NCBI RefSeq assembly: GCF_006494425.1
Contig: NZ_VHIV01000002.1
Coordinates: 1,178,001-1,242,000 of the forward strand
Direction: 5' to 3'
DNA length: 64,000 nucleotides
DNA from: Bacillus dicomae
GTDB lineage: Bacteria; Bacillota; Bacilli; Bacillales; Bacillaceae_G
Part shown: positions 56,708 to 64,000 of the stretch, piece by piece
How positions within the stretch are numbered: the stretch's first letter is position 1
How the letters are laid out: each line of letters begins with the position of its first letter
The notes under the pieces: generated by a model
What the model saw: the letters and a program-made list of their open reading frames with translations, nothing else
Databases searched by the model: none
What the model was told of the DNA's origin: nothing
Translations under genes and position numbers: made by a program

Positions 56708-57520
56708 TTACATGTCTTTTGTGGTCCAGATTGATTTTGTATAAGCAATTTTCATATGGGCACGTTCCATATTATTTTGACTACTACTACCAAACCTTGC
56801 TTGCCCAACTATTAAATGACAGTTTGATGTGATAGCTGTTTCTATTCGTTTTTGAATTAATGCAGTATGACAGCCTTTACGCTGAAATTCTGGCAAAGTA
56901 GCAGAAGCAGCTAATGAGGCAATCCCATTATTTATATACAGGACACCAATGCTCGCAGGAGTATTTTGAACTTCAGCTATGAAGAAATGCCATCCTGGTT
57001 TATTGTAAAGAATTTCGTTATTTTGTCGCACGCCATCTTTTGTAAAGGATGGCATATGAAAGCCACGTACATATATGTCTGCAAAAATATCGAATTCATT
57101 TTCTTTCAGTTGGCGTACTGAAATGTTAGTAGGAAGAGGGGACGGATCTTCTCTCGGTATACTGTATAAAGCGGTATGGAAGCTAGATTGGTAAAATTCT
57201 TTTTGAGATAAGTATTGAAATAGTTCAGCTGTGCCTTGCGCGGGTGTAATTTCAAAACGGCACGGGATTTGTAGTGATTGATAATAAGAGATAATTTCAT
57301 CTAACTCACCTGTAGTTGTAAAGGTAACACCTTTTACTGTGTTAAAAGCAGGACTAATAATTACTTTTGATGAAAAGGCAGTGGCACTCCCGAATTGTTT
57401 CATTTGTACTTGCATTGGTTTTCCACGTATTGCTTGCAGTAGCGCTAATCTAGAAGAAAGCATATGTATTTCTGCGTTTTCAATTTCTTGTGCCGTATTG
57501 AGTGTCATAACAGTAGTCAT
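56708..57520 (-). CDS. GNAT family N-acetyltransferase
   Basis: 270 residues. The C-terminal GNAT domain (about 135-265) shows NISVRQLKENEFDIFADIY, GWHFFIAEVQNTPASIGVLY and the acetyl-CoA loop ATLPEFQRKGCHTALIQKRI. The N-terminal half (about 1-130) resembles the degenerate GNAT half seen in two-domain members. The acceptor is unknown. The start is preceded by GGAGGAA on the minus strand. Confidence 0.82.
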   Translation of the reverse strand: MTTVMTLNTAQEIENAEIHMLSSRLALLQAIRGKPMQVQMKQFGSATAFSSKVIISPAFNTVKGVTFTTTGELDEIISYYQSLQIPCRFEITPAQGTAELFQYLSQKEFYQSSFHTALYSIPREDPSPLPTNISVRQLKENEFDIFADIYVRGFHMPSFTKDGVRQNNEILYNKPGWHFFIAEVQNTPASIGVLYINNGIASLAASATLPEFQRKGCHTALIQKRIETAITSNCHLIVGQARFGSSSQNNMERAHMKIAYTKSIWTTKDM

Positions 57521-57672
57521 AAAATTCCTCCGTCAATAAATAGATTTCATAGTACATATACGATGTTTGTTTTGAGATTCCTGTTGAAATGTAAGAGGAT
57601 AAGAGGTTTTTTGGAAGGGAAATGGAAGTGAACTGTCGAAGGGAGTAGAAACAGATTAAAGGTGGTGCTCTC

Positions 57673-57876
57673 ATGAAACAGAAAGACGTGCAGACATGCT
57701 CTAATTGTGGTTCTCATAACATAGGAGAAGGTGAGTTTGTCGGTTATGCACAAATACGGAAAAAGGAGACGATGTTCACATCATCTCCAGTAGATGCTTA
57801 TATTTGTACAGATTGCGGAAATATCCTTTTATTAAAAGTACGACATTATGAAAAGTTTAAGCAGAAGCCGTTATGA
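57673..57876 (+). CDS. Small zinc-ribbon protein (67 aa)
   Basis: Two CxxC pairs, TCSNCGSHN (near residue 9) and ICTDCGN (near 44), form a zinc ribbon. The ending LLLKVRHYEKFKQKPL is basic. Such proteins are common in bacilli and may bind nucleic acid or proteins. Function unknown. The start follows AAAGGTGGTG. Confidence 0.72.
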   Translation: MKQKDVQTCSNCGSHNIGEGEFVGYAQIRKKETMFTSSPVDAYICTDCGNILLLKVRHYEKFKQKPL

Positions 57877-57911
57877 TTATTGAGAAGTGGTTTTATTAGG
57901 GAAGTTAATAA

Positions 57912-58088
57912 GAGCAATATTTTACATATATATATGAGTATGTCTCAGATAAAGAGATGAAAACATATACTGTACATAGTTCGTTATATAATACATAAAA
58001 ATATATAGAAGAAATTGTGAATCAATATGAAGAAGAGGAATTAGTCCTTTTGGAATATTTCATGTCAAAAACTCCTTTAAATGAATAA
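57912..58088 (+). pseudogene. Probable gene relic with an internal stop
   Basis: This frame reads protein-like text on both sides of a TAA at 57996: YEYVSDKEMKTYTVHSSLYN, stop, KYIEEIVNQYEEEELVLLEY, then FMSKTPLNE and a final TAA at 58086. There is no start with a ribosome site, but a terminator directly follows. This suggests the 3' part of a decayed small gene. Family not recognised. Confidence 0.35.
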
Positions 58089-58104
58089 GGGAGTTTTATT
58101 TTTT
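58067..58104 (+). terminator. Terminator after the relic
   Basis: AAAACTCC pairs with GGGAGTTTT (A/T-rich loop), followed by ATTTTTTC. The stretch from here to 58318 holds the leader of the XRE gene and no other gene. Confidence 0.7.
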
Positions 58105-58318
58105 CGTAACAAAAATTACCTCTAATTGTTATAATTGGTTATTAAGAGATGGTGGTTCATTAACGCCATAATCATAGAAGAAAACTAGCTAAATCTTATG
58201 GAAAACCGCTATATAACACAATCGCAACCGTAAGTTGACAAAGTGCAACTGCAGGAAGATAGAGATAGTGGCAATGTTTACATACAATTTAGGTAAGAAA
58301 ACGAAGGGGGACACACAT

Positions 58319-59107
58319 ATGGGATTTGGCGAGAAGTTATTTAAATTACGGAAGGAAAAGGGTTTTTCTCAAGAAGCATTAGCTGAGAAACTAAACACGA
58401 CAAGGCAAGCAGTTAGTAAATGGGAAAACGGTCAAGGTTTTCCTGAAACTGAAAAGTTAATAATGATTGGAAATGTTTTTGAATTATCACTCGACTATTT
58501 ATTAAAAGAAACTGCAGAGCAAAGTAATGAAAATGTGGAGGGCTATTACGTAAGTCAGGAAATGGCAGAAGGGTATATAGTGTATGGGCAAAAAATTTCT
58601 AAATATATTGCGTTAGGATTTAGTTTACTCATATTATTTACAATACCGTATTTATTATTTAAAGAAAGTGCAACAATTTCGACATTCCTTGTTATTATTA
58701 TTGCTGTCCTTGGAATTGGAGCAATGATGGTACCTGTAACGATAGAAGAGAGTCGATATAATGTATTGAAAAAAGAAGAACTACTATTTGATCAAAACTT
58801 TCTAAAAGAATTGACAAAAAGATATGCGATTATTAAGAAGAAGTATGCTGCAGTGATGATTGTTGGATTTTGTTTTATAGCCGCAGGTGCAATCCCGTTT
58901 TTGTTTGAGAAAAAGCATATCACTTCAGGAGAATTAGTGCAGTATTATCCGTACTGTGTTGTACTTATTGCTATCGGAGTTTATCTTTTTGTTCGTGTTG
59001 TAGGAGTGTGGGAGATGTATCGAATTTTAGTAGAAAATAAAGAATACAGTAATCGTTTTATTTTTAAAATGAAAAAGAAGGTAAGGAAAAAGGTAGATAG
59101 TTTATAA
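58319..59107 (+). CDS. XRE-family regulator with C-terminal membrane domain
   Basis: 262 residues. An N-terminal helix-turn-helix (residues about 5-62; LFKLRKEKGFSQEALAEKLN, TRQAVSKWENGQGFPETEKL) is of the Cro/CI type. Four predicted transmembrane helices follow (about 98-118, 122-145, 180-203 and 213-235), with a basic tail (KMKKKVRKKV). The layout suggests a membrane-tethered regulator that senses the envelope, but no target is known. ATG 58319 follows AAGGGGGAC; the frame opens at 58235 without a site. Confidence 0.8.
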   Translation: MGFGEKLFKLRKEKGFSQEALAEKLNTTRQAVSKWENGQGFPETEKLIMIGNVFELSLDYLLKETAEQSNENVEGYYVSQEMAEGYIVYGQKISKYIALGFSLLILFTIPYLLFKESATISTFLVIIIAVLGIGAMMVPVTIEESRYNVLKKEELLFDQNFLKELTKRYAIIKKKYAAVMIVGFCFIAAGAIPFLFEKKHITSGELVQYYPYCVVLIAIGVYLFVRVVGVWEMYRILVENKEYSNRFIFKMKKKVRKKVDSL

Positions 59108-59109
59108 AA

Positions 59110-59153
59110 AATAAAAAACATGTTTCGAATCAACGTATTCAAAACATGTTTTT
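59110..59153 (+). terminator. Terminator after the XRE gene
   Basis: AAAAAACATGTTT pairs with AAACATGTTTTTT, with GAAT/ATTC continuing the stem inside, around CAACGT. Confidence 0.8.
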
Positions 59154-59158
59154 TATAG

Positions 59159-59190
59159 TTCTGAATTATTTCCAAAGGAATAATTCAGAA
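59159..59190. promoter_or_regulatory. Long dyad upstream of the acyl-CoA ligase gene
   Basis: TTCTGAATTATT and AATAATTCAGAA are perfect 12-base arms around TCCAAAGG. They lie about 35 bases upstream of the likely -10. There is no T run on either side, so it looks like an operator rather than a terminator. The regulator is unknown. Confidence 0.4.
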
Positions 59191-59225
59191 AATACAGAAA
59201 AATATAGTGGTTATTTGTAGAAGTC

Positions 59226-59257
59226 TGTTATAATAAACAAAAATGAAAACGCTTTAA
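59226..59257 (+). promoter_or_regulatory. Extended -10 promoter and CcpA (cre) site
   Basis: TGTTATAAT (59226-59234) is an extended -10 element. TGAAAACGCTTTAA (59244-59257), just downstream, matches the cre consensus TGWAANCGNTNWCA except at position 13. Bound CcpA would block transcription of the acyl-CoA ligase gene when glucose is present. Confidence 0.6.
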
Positions 59258-59274
59258 AGGGGGATATAACCAAT

Positions 59275-60888
59275 ATGATGATGAATGTACCGCTAACAAT
59301 TAGTTCTATGATGGAAAGAGCAGAAAAACTGTTTTCAAAGAAAGAAATTGTTTCACGGACACATGATACAATTACGACGTTAACGTATAAGAAGTTAGGT
59401 GAAAGGACGAGAAGGCTTTCCAGTGCGTTAAAAAAATTAGGAATTAAAGAAGGCGAGCGTATAGGAACGTTAGCGTGGAACCATCATCGGCATGTGGAAG
59501 CGTATTTTGCTATTCCTGGTATTGCTTCCGTTTTACACACAATTAATATTCGTTTATCTCCTCAACATATTTCATACATTATTCAGCATGCAGAAGATCG
59601 AATTCTACTTATTGATGAAGATCTCGTACCGCTCGTTGAAAAAATTCAATCACAACTATCAACTGTACAAGCTTACATTATTATGACTGATAAAGATGAA
59701 CTTCCAAATACTACGCTAGAACCTGTATATCATTATGAAAAGCTATTAGAAGAAGGCGATCCAAATTTCCAATTTGTAAAAGATATTGATGAAAATGCAC
59801 CTGCTGGCATGTGTTATACGTCAGCGACTACAGGAAATCCAAAAGGTGTTGTATATACGCATCGTAGTACTGTATTGCATTGTATGGCACTCGGTTTAGC
59901 AGATACAGCTGCATTATCGGAAAGTGATGCGGCAATGGCGATTGTACCGATGTTCCATGTGAATGCTTGGGGACTTCCTTTCGCTGCTACTTGGTTTGGA
60001 TCAAAACAAGTTCTTCCAGGACCGATGTTTACTCCGAAAATTTTATTAGAGATGATCCAATCTGAAAAAGTGACGTTAGCTGCCGGTGTGCCGACAATTT
60101 GGCTTGGTGTATTACAAGAGTTAGAAAATAATAGTTACGATTTATCTAGTATGACGAGAATACTATGTGGTGGTGCAGCCGCACCGAAAAGTGTTATTAA
60201 AGCATTTGAACAAAAACATAATGTTCCTTTCATACATGCATATGGAATGACTGAAACGAGCCCGCTCGTAACACTTGCACGTTTAAAAAGTTATGAAACA
60301 GAATTATCGTATGAAGATCAATTAGAAGTTCGTTCGAAACAAGGGTATCTTGTCCCTGGGGTAGAGATGAAAGTAGTCGGTACAAATGGTGAAGTGAAAT
60401 GGGATGGTAAGGAGATGGGAGAACTATGTTTACGAGCACCATGGATTGCTGAAAGCTATTATAACGATGAGCGTACTGTCGAAGGTTTTCGGGATGGTTG
60501 GTTATATACAGGAGATGTCGTTACAGTTGACGAGGAAGGCTGCGTGAAAATCGTTGACCGTACGAAAGATGTGATTAAAAGCGGAGGCGAGTGGATTTCC
60601 TCAGTTGATCTTGAAAATGCTTTAATGGCACATGATGCTATATTTGAAGCAGCTGTCGTGGCTATTCCTCATCCGCAGTGGCAAGAACGACCAGTTGCCT
60701 GCGTTGTTCAAAAGAAAAATAGTGCAGTAACAAAAGAAGAAATATATGAGTTTTTAAAACCACAGTTTGCGAAGTGGTGGTTACCAGATGATATTGTATT
60801 TATGGAAGAAATACCGAAAACATCTGTTGGGAAGTTTTTAAAACAGGCGCTTCGAAAAGAACTTGAGCATTTGCATAAAGAGAAATAA
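59275..60888 (+). CDS. Acyl-CoA ligase (AMP-forming, medium/long-chain fatty acid type)
   Basis: 537 residues of the ANL superfamily. The phosphate-binding loop is [17 protein letters not shown] (near 180). Other motifs are the AYGMTETSP core motif (near 322), [16 protein letters not shown] (adenine/ribose binding) and the C-terminal catalytic lysine in [11 protein letters not shown]. Sequence around [27 protein letters not shown] resembles AlkK/FadD-like medium- or long-chain ligases. GGGGGAT precedes three tandem ATG codons (59275, 59278, 59281). A cre site points to catabolite repression. Confidence 0.9.
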   Translation: MMMNVPLTISSMMERAEKLFSKKEIVSRTHDTITTLTYKKLGERTRRLSSALKKLGIKEGERIGTLAWNHHRHVEAYFAIPGIASVLHTINIRLSPQHISYIIQHAEDRILLIDEDLVPLVEKIQSQLSTVQAYIIMTDKDELPNTTLEPVYHYEKLLEEGDPNFQFVKDIDENAPAGMCYTSATTGNPKGVVYTHRSTVLHCMALGLADTAALSESDAAMAIVPMFHVNAWGLPFAATWFGSKQVLPGPMFTPKILLEMIQSEKVTLAAGVPTIWLGVLQELENNSYDLSSMTRILCGGAAAPKSVIKAFEQKHNVPFIHAYGMTETSPLVTLARLKSYETELSYEDQLEVRSKQGYLVPGVEMKVVGTNGEVKWDGKEMGELCLRAPWIAESYYNDERTVEGFRDGWLYTGDVVTVDEEGCVKIVDRTKDVIKSGGEWISSVDLENALMAHDAIFEAAVVAIPHPQWQERPVACVVQKKNSAVTKEEIYEFLKPQFAKWWLPDDIVFMEEIPKTSVGKFLKQALRKELEHLHKEK

Positions 60889-60900
60889 TGGAATTTATAT

Positions 60901-60953
60901 TTGTAAACCTAATATGAAATGAAGTTGACAAACGCTAGATAGAAAGCTAATAT
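60901..60953 (+). promoter_or_regulatory. BirA (biotin repressor) operator over the bioY promoter
   Basis: TTGTAAACC (60901-60909) and GTTGACAAA (60924-60932) form the spaced dyad typical of Bacillus BirA sites (TTGTTAACC-N-GGTTAACAA). The right arm contains the -35 TTGACA (60925-60930). TAATAT (60948-60953) is the -10 with a 17-base spacer. BirA with biotinyl-AMP would block the polymerase. A further GTTTACAAAT half site lies at 60989-60998. Confidence 0.7.
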
Positions 60954-61011
60954 AACTCCTGTAATATGTTATCTAAAAATCATTTTAAGTTTACAAATAG
61001 GAGAAGCAAAT

Positions 61012-61587
61012 ATGAATACAAAAAACTTAGTTCTCGTCGCTTTATTTAGTTCTATTATGGGAGTGTTAGGGTTAATACCCCCAATTGCTCTTTCTATTAC
61101 ACCAGTTCCGATTACATTACAATCACTCGGTGTTATGCTTGCTGGTGGATTGTTAGGCTCGCATCTTGGTGCATTAAGTCAGCTTATTTTCTTACTTATA
61201 GTAGGAGTTGGAGCACCATTACTTGCTGGTGGACGCGGTGGCCTTGGTGTATTTGTTGGGCCAAGTGCAGGATATTTACTTGGTTACATCATTGGAGCGT
61301 TTGTTATTGGTTATTTAATTGAGCGTTTACGTGAAGTTTCTATTATAAAAGTATTATGTATTAATATAATTGGTGGTATTTTCGTCGTTTATGTATGTGG
61401 TATCACTGTACAAGCTTTCTTAATGGATATTTCTGTATGGGAGACGATGAAAGTGAGTGTTGTGTTTTTACCAGGGGATTGTATAAAAGCAATTATTGCG
61501 GCAGTTCTCGTAACAAAATTACATCGTTCAATGAAACATATTATTACGCCCGCTTTAAAGAATGGAAAATATACAAATGCGGGATGA
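61012..61587 (+). CDS. bioY: Biotin transporter substrate-binding subunit BioY
   Basis: 191-residue S component of an ECF-type biotin transporter with six predicted helices. Family sequence: PPIALSITPVPITLQSLGVMLAGGLLGSHLGALSQ near the N-terminus and ARG/GRGGLGVFVGPSAGYLLGY (near residue 80). It would use the shared EcfAA'T module or act alone. The start follows AATAGGAGAAG. A BirA operator covers the promoter. In order and type it equals B. subtilis yhfU of the BirA-controlled yhfUTS set. Confidence 0.93.
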   Translation: MNTKNLVLVALFSSIMGVLGLIPPIALSITPVPITLQSLGVMLAGGLLGSHLGALSQLIFLLIVGVGAPLLAGGRGGLGVFVGPSAGYLLGYIIGAFVIGYLIERLREVSIIKVLCINIIGGIFVVYVCGITVQAFLMDISVWETMKVSVVFLPGDCIKAIIAAVLVTKLHRSMKHIITPALKNGKYTNAG

Positions 61588-61594
61588 TAAAGGG

Positions 61595-61627
61595 AAGAAA
61601 CACGTTCATTGCGTGTTTCTTTTTATT
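61595..61627 (+). terminator. Terminator between bioY and the acyl-CoA synthetase
   Basis: AGAAACACG (61596-61604) pairs with CGTGTTTCT (61612-61620), followed by TTTTATTAATTTT. It probably lowers but may not stop transcription into the next genes, which have no clear promoter of their own. Confidence 0.75.
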
Positions 61628-61653
61628 AATTTTGTAAAGAAAGGACGTCTCAT

Positions 61654-63156
61654 ATGGGGATTACAAAAGAATATAAAAAGCATGCCTCTTTACAAGCAAA
61701 TAAAATAGCAATTAAGGAAAATGATAGAGTTTTAACATATGAAGATTGGTACGAGTCAGTATGTAAAGTAGCGAATTGGTTGCACGCAACAGAATCGAAG
61801 AATAAAAGAGTAGCAATTGTATTAGAAAATCGCATGGAGTTTTTACAACTATTTGCAGGTGCCGCTATGGCCGGATGGGTTTGTGTGCCATTAGATATAA
61901 AGTGGAAACAAGATGAGCTCAAAGAAAGAATTGCAATCAGTAATCCGGATATGATTGTGACAGAGCAATATAAGTTAAATGATCTATTGGATGAAGAAGA
62001 AAGAGTAATTGAAATTGATGAATGGAAAAGAATGATAGGAGACTATCTCCCTACGTATCATCCTGTAGAAAATGTACAACATGCTCCTTTTTATATGGGA
62101 TTTACGTCAGGATCAACTGGGAAGGCAAAAGCATTTTTACGTGCGCAACAATCGTGGGTTCATAGTTTTGATTGTAATGTACATGACTTTCATATGAAAA
62201 GAGAGGATTCGGTTTTAATAGCTGGAACGCTCGTTCATTCTCTTTTCTTATACGGGGCAATAAGTGCATTATATGTAGGACAAACGGTGTACATTATGAG
62301 AAAGTTCATTCCAAATCAAGTGTTAGATAAGTTAGAAACTGAAAATATATCAGTTATGTATACAGTTCCGACAATGCTTGAATCTTTATATAAAGAAAAT
62401 AGAGTAATAGAAAATAAAATGAAAATTATTTCGTCAGGAGCGAAATGGGAAGCTGAAGCGAAAGAAAAAATAAAGAATATATTTCCGTATGCAAAAAGAT
62501 ATGAATTTTATGGTGCATCAGAGCTAAGTTTTGTAACAGCACTAGTCGATGAAGGAAGTAAAAGAAAGCCAAATTCAGTAGGGAAACCTTGTCACAATGT
62601 GCAGGTTCAAATATGTAATGAAGCAGGAAAAGAAGTACCGAAAGGCGAGATAGGAACTGTTTATGTGAAAAGTGATCAGTTTTTTATGGGATACATAATA
62701 GATGGGGTTTTAGCATGGGAGTTGAATGCAGATGGCTGGATGACAGTGCGAGATGTAGGCTATGAAGATGAAGAAGGCTTTATATATATTGTCGGTAGAA
62801 AGAAGAATATGATTTTATTTGGAGGAATCAATATTTATCCAGAAGAAATAGAAAGTGTATTACATGAACACCCAGCTGTTGATGAAATAGTTGTAATTGG
62901 TGTGAAAGATAGTTACTGGGGTGAAAAGCCTGTCGCGATCGTAAAAGGAAGTGCTACGAGGAAACAATTAAAGAGTTTTTGCTTACAACGATTATCCTCG
63001 TTTAAAATACCGAAAGAATGGCATTTTGTAGATGGAATACCTTATACAAATAGTGGGAAAATTGCTCGTATGGAAGCAAAAAGTATGATTGAAAACCGGG
63101 AGAAAACATATGAAGAAGGCAGTTATTGTAGAGGCGAAAAGAACACCTATCGGTAA
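61654..63156 (+). CDS. AMP-dependent acyl-CoA synthetase (YhfT-like)
   Basis: 500 residues, ANL superfamily. The phosphate loop is YMGFTSGSTGKAKAF (near 150), EFYGASELSFV serves as the core motif (near 287), and VGRKKNMILFGGINIYPEEIE and NSGKIARMEAK mark the C-terminal domain with its catalytic lysine. It corresponds to B. subtilis YhfT between bioY (yhfU) and a thiolase (yhfS). Its acyl substrate is unknown; a link to biotin precursors is suggested by the shared BirA site. ATG 61654 follows AAAGGACGTC. Its 3' end overlaps the thiolase gene by 47 bases. Confidence 0.87.
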   Translation: MGITKEYKKHASLQANKIAIKENDRVLTYEDWYESVCKVANWLHATESKNKRVAIVLENRMEFLQLFAGAAMAGWVCVPLDIKWKQDELKERIAISNPDMIVTEQYKLNDLLDEEERVIEIDEWKRMIGDYLPTYHPVENVQHAPFYMGFTSGSTGKAKAFLRAQQSWVHSFDCNVHDFHMKREDSVLIAGTLVHSLFLYGAISALYVGQTVYIMRKFIPNQVLDKLETENISVMYTVPTMLESLYKENRVIENKMKIISSGAKWEAEAKEKIKNIFPYAKRYEFYGASELSFVTALVDEGSKRKPNSVGKPCHNVQVQICNEAGKEVPKGEIGTVYVKSDQFFMGYIIDGVLAWELNADGWMTVRDVGYEDEEGFIYIVGRKKNMILFGGINIYPEEIESVLHEHPAVDEIVVIGVKDSYWGEKPVAIVKGSATRKQLKSFCLQRLSSFKIPKEWHFVDGIPYTNSGKIARMEAKSMIENREKTYEEGSYCRGEKNTYR

Positions 63157-64000
63157 GAAGAATGGGAGGTTAAAAGAGTATGAAGTTCAGCAATTAGCAG
63201 CACCACTTCTTTCATTTCTAGGTAAAGGGATTGAGAGGAAAATAGATGACGTCATATTAGGTAATGTTGTTGGACCGGGAGGGAATGTTGCAAGATTATC
63301 TGCTTTAGAGGCAGGACTTGGCTATCATATTCCTGGTGTAACGATTGATCGGCAATGTGGTGCTGGTTTAGAAGCAATTCGCACTGCGTGTCATCTTATT
63401 CAAGGCGGTGCAGGTAAGTTCTATATCGCCGGGGGAGTAGAGAGTACAAGTACGTCACCTTTTCAAAAAAGAGCACGATTTTCACCTGAAACAATTGGTG
63501 ATCCTGATATGGGGGTAGCGGCTGAATATGTTGCGGAGCGTTATAACATAACGAGAGAAATGCAAGATGAGTACGCTTGTCTGAGTTATAAACGGACACT
63601 GCAAGCGCTAGAAAAAGGATATATACATGATGAAATATTGTCTTTTAATGGATTATTAGATGAATCTATAAATCCAGAAATGAATTATGAACGAATCATT
63701 AAAAGAACAAAACCCGCATTTTTACAAAATGGTACAGTAACGGCAGGTAATTCATGTGGTGTAAATGATGGGGCATGTGCTGTTCTTGTAATGGAAGAGG
63801 GACAAGCTCGTAAATTAGGTTATAAACCTGTCCTTCGTTTCGTTCATAGTGCTGTAGTGGGAGTGGATCCCAAGCTTCCAGGTACTGGTCCGATATTTGC
63901 GGTGAACAAATTATTAAACGAAATGAATGTAAAAGTAGAGGACATCGATTATTTTGAAATAAATGAAGCATTCGCCTCAAAAGTTGTTGCTTGCGCAAAA
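63110..64000 (+). CDS. Thiolase family acetyl-CoA acyltransferase (YhfS-like), partial
   Basis: 297 residues are visible before the window ends. It starts MKKAVIVEAKRTPIGKKNGR. The acyl-accepting cysteine is in IDRQCGAGLEA (near residue 85), with VESTSTSPF and FEINEAFA (the start of the NEAF motif) present. The usual GHP and CGGGG motifs would lie beyond the edge. ATG 63110 follows GGGAG and lies inside the end of the synthetase gene, so translation is likely coupled. Equivalent to B. subtilis yhfS. It makes or breaks a beta-ketoacyl-CoA; the true substrate is unknown. Confidence 0.9.
   Translation, partial: MKKAVIVEAKRTPIGKKNGRLKEYEVQQLAAPLLSFLGKGIERKIDDVILGNVVGPGGNVARLSALEAGLGYHIPGVTIDRQCGAGLEAIRTACHLIQGGAGKFYIAGGVESTSTSPFQKRARFSPETIGDPDMGVAAEYVAERYNITREMQDEYACLSYKRTLQALEKGYIHDEILSFNGLLDESINPEMNYERIIKRTKPAFLQNGTVTAGNSCGVNDGACAVLVMEEGQARKLGYKPVLRFVHSAVVGVDPKLPGTGPIFAVNKLLNEMNVKVEDIDYFEINEAFASKVVACAK

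Noticed and set aside
61397-61637. 80-codon frame overlapping bioY
   Set aside because: It lies within bioY in another frame with no ribosome site of its own.

Overview
The window reads as chromosomal DNA of a Bacillus cereus group bacterium. The DNA is AT-rich with AGGAGG-type ribosome binding sites. It carries S-layer-anchored (SLH) proteins, a DUF11 giant protein, a CsbD-like protein, and a 147-bp element flanked by TTTAT that I recognise as the B. cereus-group bcr1 repeat. The core gene order resembles the B. subtilis tkt-sirA-yneF ... ccdA-ccdC ... yneK block. Here that block is opened at two places by accessory DNA, and yneI is missing. The species within the group cannot be fixed from the sequence alone.

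Layout. 1-3.9 kb: end of a phosphonate permease, an unknown gene, transketolase, the sporulation replication inhibitor sirA with a Spo0A box, and yneF. 3.9-21.3 kb (first insertion): an asymmetric ABC exporter heterodimer, a GH25 lysozyme, a NERD protein, a secreted amidase with three SLH domains, small genes, a Nudix hydrolase, a CidA/CidB pair with a divergent LysR regulator, a frameshifted pseudogene, half of a BceB-type permease, an ABC-2 exporter, an M20 deacylase and an EamA transporter. 21.7-32.5 kb: ccdA, ccdC, then a 2520-residue protein made of 19 DUF11 repeats on the minus strand, its divergent non-repetitive partner on the plus strand, and yneK.

32.5-48.9 kb: a P-loop kinase and DJ-1 protein pair, a tiny ribbon-helix-helix gene (41 codons) with a palindromic operator, and the histidine-utilisation operon hutPHUIG with a CcpA site inside its promoter and a HutP-type terminator. 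These are followed by a CarD/CdnL regulator, an Old Yellow Enzyme, a YerD-like glutamate-synthase-domain protein, a CcdC paralogue, the proline symporter putP, and a quinone-response operon (ring-cleaving dioxygenase plus MhqD) with MhqR-like operators. 49-58 kb: an orphan PAS sensor kinase, a VOC protein, a YitT protein, a PP2C phosphatase-amidase-DUF2164 set, a cytidine deaminase, bcr1, an SLH protein with two DUF4822 domains, CsbD, GNAT, a zinc-ribbon protein and a gene relic. 58-64 kb: an XRE membrane regulator, a CcpA-controlled acyl-CoA ligase, and a BirA-controlled bioY-acyl-CoA ligase-thiolase set equivalent to B. subtilis yhfUTS. The window ends inside the thiolase.

The most unusual locus is the DUF11 pair. 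The plus-strand protein ends exactly where a DUF11 repeat should begin, and the minus-strand array begins exactly where that repeat should continue. This suggests one ancestral protein split by an inversion. Neither half has a signal peptide or a sortase motif.
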